From contig DNWN01000158.1 in NCBI GenBank assembly GCA_003507115.1, positions 1 through 12,045 on the forward strand: a stretch of 12,045 nucleotides of DNA, read 5' to 3'. Numbering within the stretch: position 1 is the first letter of the stretch; the number at the start of each line of letters is the position of its first letter. The position numbers and the translations under genes were made by a program. The stretch comes from Cryomorphaceae bacterium. Its GTDB lineage: Bacteria; Bacteroidota; Bacteroidia; Flavobacteriales; Schleiferiaceae. The notes beneath the pieces were generated by a model, which saw only the letters and a list, made by a program, of their open reading frames with translations, was not told where the DNA came from and ran no database searches. This document shows, piece after piece, positions 7,815-12,045 of the stretch.

Positions 7815-8564
7815 CTAACCCTCGTGATCAAATCGCAACAACAAGGGACGACAGGGAGCCGCATCCGAAGCGATTGGTGCGACGAAAAGCTGCATTTTCC
7901 ATAGCCCATCCGATACTTCCGACGGGACATAAATCAACTCGGAAATTGTCGCCTGGGTTCGCGCTCTCGGTCCCGCTATGGTTTGACCCGGATCGACGCA
8001 CCAAAAAGTTCGATGGCAGGCCAGAGCGCCTCCATCCTCCTCTCGGTCAACCGAAGGAAGGTCAACTAGCCAATGCAGGATCCCTGCGTCTGCGAGAGCA
8101 GACCCCACCTCTGGGGAAAAATAAGGTGCGTCCGTTTGGGAATAATTTCGGGTGCGCTTAGACGCATCATTTGGGAGCGTTCGAACGATTAAAGCCGTCG
8201 CGCCTTGCCATCCGCCCAAATGGTTGATGGCTGTAGACAGGGCCTCCCATGAGATCACAAGACCATGCGTTCCCTCGTCCTTCGGAGCTATGGACACCAC
8301 TAGGGCCGATTGAATCCAAGGCATTTCCACTTTGTGAACCCCATGCTCTCCGGTACATATGTGGCCCAACGTTTCCGTATGACTCCCATGGGCATGGGGG
8401 TTCATATGGAGTGTCATGAAATTGACCACTCCTCCCTCCGCAACGGATCCGATCCATGATCCAAGTTGGACGGGGTGGCGCTCCATACCTGGAATATACC
8501 AGGCTCGGCCTAACCCCGTTTCTACCGGGAGACTCAAATCATAGGGTCCTTCCACTTTCATCAT
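7815..8564 (-). CDS. cyclase / arylformamidase-family (KynB-like) metal-dependent hydrolase
   Basis: The 249 residues belong to the cyclase family (PF04199 type), whose best-known member is the kynurenine formamidase KynB, a metal-dependent hydrolase. The metal-site region is at residues 57-68, HAHGSHTETLGH. It corresponds to the family motif HxGTHxDxPxH, but with Ser for Thr, Glu64 for Asp, Leu for Pro and a shifted first His. Further conserved points are DLPSVDREEDGG (168-179) with His184 just after it, and TISELIYVP (Glu209), which fit the C-terminal His and Glu of the family. No signal peptide is seen, so it is probably cytoplasmic. The start is one of two adjacent ATGs (8564 or 8561); both overlap the HemW stop in ATGATG, so translation is coupled. 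Whether it acts on N-formylkynurenine is not known. No other tryptophan-degradation gene is present, so I give no gene symbol. Confidence 0.85.
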   Translation of the reverse strand: MMKVEGPYDLSLPVETGLGRAWYIPGMERHPVQLGSWIGSVAEGGVVNFMTLHMNPHAHGSHTETLGHICTGEHGVHKVEMPWIQSALVVSIAPKDEGTHGLVISWEALSTAINHLGGWQGATALIVRTLPNDASKRTRNYSQTDAPYFSPEVGSALADAGILHWLVDLPSVDREEDGGALACHRTFWCVDPGQTIAGPRARTQATISELIYVPSEVSDGLWKMQLFVAPIASDAAPCRPLLLRFDHEG

Positions 8565-9715
8565 GATACGAAGTTACCAAGGTCCTCAGCCGCTGCAAAG
8601 CCCTGTGACGCAATCGTATCTAACCAGAGTAATCCTTCGTCACTTAAAACCCACCCATCGTCGGTACTCTGCATCCATCCTTTTTGAACAAATTCCAGCC
8701 ACCGCTTATCAAGCTCCGCAGAATAGGCCCCCATATCCGTCCGAGAAAGACCTTCCATCCGGCGCAAGCTCGTCATGATACGTTCATTCGTTCGTTCTAT
8801 GGCCGTTACATGTTCCTTTTCATGAGCTTCATCCTGGTTGTTCTTGACCTGAGGATCCTGCCAAGCGCGGATATAGCGCAGATTATGGGAAACATTCCAC
8901 CTTCGTTCCGAGGTCCCATCAAAAGAATGAGCCCCGGGGCCGATGCCCATATATGCCTCTCCAGACCAGTAAGCACTATTGTGCTGGGCTCGCATGCCCG
9001 GCATGGCTGCGTTGCTCAGTTCATAGGGCTCCCATCCGTTTTGGCGAAGTATCTGGCGCACCCATAAAAAGTCCTCTGTGGCACGCTCATCTTTGGGGGC
9101 GGCGCTTTGTCCTTTTTTAATTTGATGATGGAGAGCCGTTTTTTCCTCCACTGTCAAGGCATACATCGACATGTGGGGGAGACCCATGTCCAAAGCTTGC
9201 CCCACATTGTCTTGCCATTCTCCCAAATGGGTCTCCGGTAACCCATAAATTAAATCGACGGTGATATTCTCAAATCCAGCATCTTGGGCGCGTTTAACTG
9301 CATCGCGCGCTTGCTGCCCCGTGTGAGCGCGGTTCATCCAAGCGAGGCGTTGATCCACAAAACTTTGGATTCCAATACTCAAACGATTTACCCCGACCTC
9401 CTTCCATACTCGAAGATTTTGGGGTGAAACATCTTCTGGATTGGCCTCTAATGTAAATTCTCCTGAACCCACAAGCGGCGCATGACGGCGAAGATGGTCT
9501 GCCAGGTGACGGACGAGAGGGATTGGCAAAATAGATGGAGTTCCCCCTCCCCAGTACCATGTATTCATAGGGAGTGGTTCTGGCCATCGATGTGCTAATT
9601 CTCGTTCCATCGCGTTCACCATGGCGGCCTGGGTGCCCAGCTGTGTGGAGAAATGGAAATCGCAATAATGGCATGCCTGCCTACAATACGGGACGTGGAG
9701 GTATAATCCTGCCAT
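8561..9715 (-). CDS. hemW: radical SAM heme chaperone HemW
   Basis: HemW is a radical SAM protein that binds heme and helps insert it into target hemoproteins. It resembles the oxygen-independent coproporphyrinogen oxidase HemN but lacks that role. The cluster motif is YCRQACHYCDF (Cys11, 15, 18) near the N-terminus. The SAM-binding GGGTPS (about 56-61) follows, then ANPED (91-95) and a TIM-barrel core with SIGIQSF. HNSAYW (245-250) is the HNxxYW motif linked to heme binding and typical of HemW rather than HemN. The length, 384 residues, is normal. I chose the ATG at 9715, which shares its A with the kinase stop (TGATG). The TTG at 9718 would add only one residue and is less likely. The gene sits between the sensor kinase and the cyclase in one overlapping unit. 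The residue after the third Cys is Asp and then Phe, so the fourth Cys of some homologues is absent. Confidence 0.95.
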   Translation of the reverse strand: MAGLYLHVPYCRQACHYCDFHFSTQLGTQAAMVNAMERELAHRWPEPLPMNTWYWGGGTPSILPIPLVRHLADHLRRHAPLVGSGEFTLEANPEDVSPQNLRVWKEVGVNRLSIGIQSFVDQRLAWMNRAHTGQQARDAVKRAQDAGFENITVDLIYGLPETHLGEWQDNVGQALDMGLPHMSMYALTVEEKTALHHQIKKGQSAAPKDERATEDFLWVRQILRQNGWEPYELSNAAMPGMRAQHNSAYWSGEAYMGIGPGAHSFDGTSERRWNVSHNLRYIRAWQDPQVKNNQDEAHEKEHVTAIERTNERIMTSLRRMEGLSRTDMGAYSAELDKRWLEFVQKGWMQSTDDGWVLSDEGLLWLDTIASQGFAAAEDLGNFVS

Positions 9716-10866
9716 CAACTAGGTAGTTCAATTCGAAATGTACTTCCTTCTCCAGGCTTGGAACGCAAGACAAAAAGCCGACCCCGATGCCCTGATTCCA
9801 CGATGCGCTTAGCAAGCGATAATCCCAGTCCCCATCCGCGAGTCTTGGTAGTAAATCCAGGGCGAAAAATGGCTCTGCGCGTTCTGGCGTTCATCCCCCG
9901 ACCCGTATCGCTCACGTCGACATATACTTTACTTCCTTGGTGAATGGCGGTGATGGTTACCTGACCCCTGCCGTCCATTGCATCCATCGCATTGCGCAAG
10001 AGGTTTTCTATCACCCAGCCCAAAAGCACCGGCTGCATAGGAACCTCAGGAAGGCTTTTGGGAAGATCTAATTGTAGATGGATTTCCCCGGGACTTCGCC
10101 GCTGTAGGTAATCTATTGTATGATGGAGCAGTTCCGAGAGATTTCCTGCCTGGCCTTTGCCTTCAATACCAATCTTCGAAAACCGGTCTGCTACCGTCTG
10201 CAATCGGGCCAAATCCTTCTTTATTTCCGTCAAGGCCGCAGGGGAAGCTCCTTCTTCTTCTAAAAGCGTTGTCCAGCCATACAAGGCAGAAAGAGGTGTT
10301 CCTAGTTGGTGGGCGGTCTCCCGGGCCATCCCTGTCCAAACACGATCTTGTTCGGCCTTTCGCGCCCGACTAAAACCGAAATAAGCCAGAATGATATAGG
10401 CCGCGATAATGCCTAGTAAAAATCGAGGATAGGCACGCAAACGACGAATATTGACCGATTCATTTCGGTAAATAAATTGCTCAACCCCCGGCATGAGCTG
10501 GACCTTAATGGGATCGGCATACGCCATCATACGCTGGAGTTCCCTTTCGACCCCTAGGCTCGTCGTGTCCGGGCCCATCAAATTGCGGTGGTTCAGAATA
10601 ACCCCATGGGCATCAGTCAGAATCAAAGGAATCGTTGTATTCAATTCTATGATTCGTGTCGCGAGGGTTAAATCCGCCTCGGGATCACTCTGAACGATGC
10701 TCTCAACGGCTTCGGCCCAAAGTTCCACCCGGCGCTCTTCTTCTGCGCGCAAATGCCTGGCAAATTGCTCCGTATACCAAAGCGTAAGCAAACCAATCGC
10801 GGCAGCCGAAAGGAATAATCCACCCTTCCAAAGGTTTTTCATTTGGTAGACGTCAAAAATGGCCAT
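9715..10866 (-). CDS. sensor histidine kinase (orphan, two transmembrane segments)
   Basis: This is an inner-membrane sensor kinase of 383 residues. TM1 is at about 13-31 and TM2 at about 148-165, enclosing a periplasmic sensor region of roughly 115 residues without a domain I recognise. The cytoplasmic part begins with a short helix and the HisKA region ARETAHQLGTPLSALYGW, with the phospho-accepting His186. The HATPase domain shows the N box ENLLRNAMDAM (Asn292), the G1 box VSDTGRGM (318-325), the FRPGFTTK region and the G2 box GWGLGLSLAKRI (344-355). No PAS or HAMP domain is evident. No response regulator is encoded next to it, so its partner must lie elsewhere. The ATG at 10866 lies five nt after a possible -7 box; Met9 (ATG at 10842) is a plausible alternative start that would leave room for a short leader. 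Its stop is fused to the hemW start, which ties the two genes into one unit. Confidence 0.93.
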   Translation of the reverse strand: MAIFDVYQMKNLWKGGLFLSAAAIGLLTLWYTEQFARHLRAEEERRVELWAEAVESIVQSDPEADLTLATRIIELNTTIPLILTDAHGVILNHRNLMGPDTTSLGVERELQRMMAYADPIKVQLMPGVEQFIYRNESVNIRRLRAYPRFLLGIIAAYIILAYFGFSRARKAEQDRVWTGMARETAHQLGTPLSALYGWTTLLEEEGASPAALTEIKKDLARLQTVADRFSKIGIEGKGQAGNLSELLHHTIDYLQRRSPGEIHLQLDLPKSLPEVPMQPVLLGWVIENLLRNAMDAMDGRGQVTITAIHQGSKVYVDVSDTGRGMNARTRRAIFRPGFTTKTRGWGLGLSLAKRIVESGHRGRLFVLRSKPGEGSTFRIELPS

Positions 10867-10871
10867 GGAAG

Positions 10872-10879
10872 CGAAGGTA
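10872..10879 (-). promoter_or_regulatory. possible -7 promoter box TACCTTCG for the kinase-hemW-cyclase unit
   Basis: On the minus strand TACCTTCG is one base off TAnnTTTG. It lies five nt before the kinase ATG, much like the TACCTTTG box before the transporter gene. No good -33 element is seen at the right distance. It is the best promoter candidate for this unit within the divergent gap. Confidence 0.35.
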
Positions 10880-10915
10880 CAGGGTCTTTTTCATCTTATT
10901 TTGAACACTGGCTCG

Positions 10916-10946
10916 TTTTTTGAGTTGCGGAGATGTCCCACTTTTG
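10916..10946 (+). promoter_or_regulatory. possible promoter for the metallophosphoesterase gene
   Basis: A run ending in TTTG (10919-10922) could be a -33 element. Sixteen nt later comes CACTTTTG (10939-10946), one base off TAnnTTTG, which ends eight nt before the ATG at 10955. The spacing is slightly short. Together with the kinase box on the other strand, it makes 10867-10954 a compact divergent promoter region. Confidence 0.35.
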
Positions 10947-10954
10947 CACCATAC

Positions 10955-12045
10955 ATGCGTAGCTCTCTCTTCCTATTCTTCCCTCTGGTCATTTTTATTG
11001 TCCTGGATATCCTCGCCTTTCAGACATTCAAGGCCTTGGATTTGGGCAAAATATTTGGCCGAATCTATTGGCTAGTTCACGGCCTGGGTTACGCCTACAT
11101 CCTTTTGGCCTTTTTCCAATTCGATCCGCAAGCCAATCCGGCAGAGCTTCGACAGGGCATGCAGGGGTTCATGATCTATGCTATCGCACTTTATGTGCCA
11201 AAACTCTTTCCCATTTCCGTCGGATTACTCGAAGATGTATTCCGCAGCGGAAAATTTGTTGTCGGCCAAGGCTGGTCAAGTCGTCGTCAATTCGTTGCCA
11301 CCTTGGGATGGGGGCTCGCGGCGATTCCCTTTTTGGGCATTCTACATGGCGTTTTTCGCGGGCGCTTTAAATACCGTGTTTTGACCAATCGTGTAGTCAT
11401 TCCGGGACTCCCCAAAGCCTTTCACGGTTTTCGTATCGTCCAAATCAGCGACATACACAGTGGAAGCTTTAGCGACCCAGATGAGGTCCGCCGTGGTGTG
11501 GATATGGTTGTCGCCCAGCAAGCCGACGCAGTCGTCTTTACAGGAGACCTCGTTAATAACGTCGCAGAAGAGATGAACCCATGGATAGATCTATTTAAAC
11601 AAATCCAAGCCCCGTTCGGCGTATTCTCTATTCTCGGAAACCATGATTACGGGGACTATTGGCGTTGGCCCAGTGCCCAGTCCAAAAAAGATAATTTTCA
11701 AGCTCTCTGCGAGCAACATGCGTCCCTAGGTTGGGATTTGCTCCGAAATGAACACCGCTTGATCCAAAAAGATGGCGAAACCCTGGAACTCGTTGGGATA
11801 GAAAACTGGGGCAAGCCTCCCTTCCCTCAATACGGTGACTTGAACAAGGCCCTTGCGGGGCTCCCTCTCGAAACGCCCAAAATTTTACTGAGTCACGATC
11901 CATCCCATTATGATGTCCAAGTGGTGAATCATCCCGCAAACATCGCCTTGACGCTCAGCGGCCATACCCATGGGATGCAATTTGGCATTGAAATTCCTGG
12001 ATGGTTCAAGTGGAGCCCAGTGAAGTTCAAGTATGCCAAATGGGC
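10955..12045 (+). CDS. membrane-anchored metallophosphoesterase (calcineurin-like), C-terminus cut by window edge
   Basis: This is a binuclear metal phosphoesterase with a hydrophobic N-terminal half, of the type often found in Bacteroidota. The 363 visible codons are open throughout. Hydrophobic segments at about 5-21, 38-54, 70-92 and 113-130 suggest up to four membrane helices, so the enzyme domain is tethered to the membrane. The catalytic domain begins near residue 145 (VVIPGLPKAFHGFRIVQIS) and holds the family motifs in order: DIH (Asp166, His168), GDLVNN (Asp198), GNHD (229-231), SHDPSHYD (His314) and SGHTHG (His337, His339). It resembles the YaeI/YkuE branch, some of whose members act on lipid-linked pyrophosphates, but the substrate cannot be read from the sequence. 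The ATG at 10955 was chosen because it starts the first hydrophobic helix and follows a possible promoter. It is the only plus-strand gene here and is transcribed divergently from the kinase. Confidence 0.92.
   Translation, partial: MRSSLFLFFPLVIFIVLDILAFQTFKALDLGKIFGRIYWLVHGLGYAYILLAFFQFDPQANPAELRQGMQGFMIYAIALYVPKLFPISVGLLEDVFRSGKFVVGQGWSSRRQFVATLGWGLAAIPFLGILHGVFRGRFKYRVLTNRVVIPGLPKAFHGFRIVQISDIHSGSFSDPDEVRRGVDMVVAQQADAVVFTGDLVNNVAEEMNPWIDLFKQIQAPFGVFSILGNHDYGDYWRWPSAQSKKDNFQALCEQHASLGWDLLRNEHRLIQKDGETLELVGIENWGKPPFPQYGDLNKALAGLPLETPKILLSHDPSHYDVQVVNHPANIALTLSGHTHGMQFGIEIPGWFKWSPVKFKYAKW

Noticed and set aside
7751..8161. A 136-codon plus-strand open frame over the transporter promoter and cyclase C-terminus.
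   Set aside because: It is antisense to a well-supported gene and to a promoter, and its composition is unlike the real proteins around it.
1..12045. A search by eye for CRISPR repeats, insertion-sequence ends, tRNA or rRNA genes, and toxin or phage genes.
   Set aside because: None was seen. Coding density is nearly complete and the gaps are under 100 nt.

Overview
The window looks like an ordinary piece of core chromosome from a member of the Bacteroidota, probably of the flavobacterial type. Three things point there. The protein sequences read like Bacteroidota homologues: the OdhB N-terminus MILDMKVPSPGES, the kinase H-box AHQLGTPLS, and the HGSHTET cyclase motif. Upstream of the transcription units there are boxes matching the Bacteroidota sigma-A -7 consensus TAnnTTTG. 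Shine-Dalgarno sequences are nearly absent. No mobile element, CRISPR array, tRNA, rRNA or integrase is visible. Base composition is moderate throughout, with odhAB the most GC-biased at wobble positions.

The layout is almost entirely minus strand and compact. Reading in the direction of transcription from the right, the first unit (10866 to 7815) is an orphan two-TM sensor histidine kinase, then the heme chaperone HemW, then a cyclase/arylformamidase-family hydrolase. Its genes overlap by 1 to 4 nt. The second unit (7748 to 3575) is an RND/MMPL-type membrane transporter, then glucose-1-phosphate thymidylyltransferase (RmlA), then an all-trans polyprenyl diphosphate synthase. Stops and starts are fused here (TAATG, then ATGA), so translation is probably coupled. 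The third unit (3480 to beyond the left edge) is the E1 subunit of 2-oxoglutarate dehydrogenase followed 11 nt later by its E2 succinyltransferase, cut by the window edge. One gene runs the other way: at the right edge (10955 onward) a membrane-anchored metallophosphoesterase diverges from the kinase across an 88-nt shared promoter region and is also cut by the edge.

Functionally, the odhAB unit supplies the TCA-cycle step from 2-oxoglutarate to succinyl-CoA, with E3 encoded elsewhere. The middle unit joins a nucleotide-sugar enzyme, a prenyl-chain enzyme and a lipid-transporter-like RND protein. This hints at envelope or lipid assembly and export, but that is inferred from gene order only. 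The right-hand unit pairs a signalling kinase with a heme-trafficking protein and a metal-dependent hydrolase, for which the sequence gives no common pathway. I found no clear novel system. The most interesting points are the tightly coupled RND-RmlA-prenyl synthase trio, the missing acidic residues in one half of the RND protein, near-leaderless promoter placement, and a variant metal motif in the cyclase.
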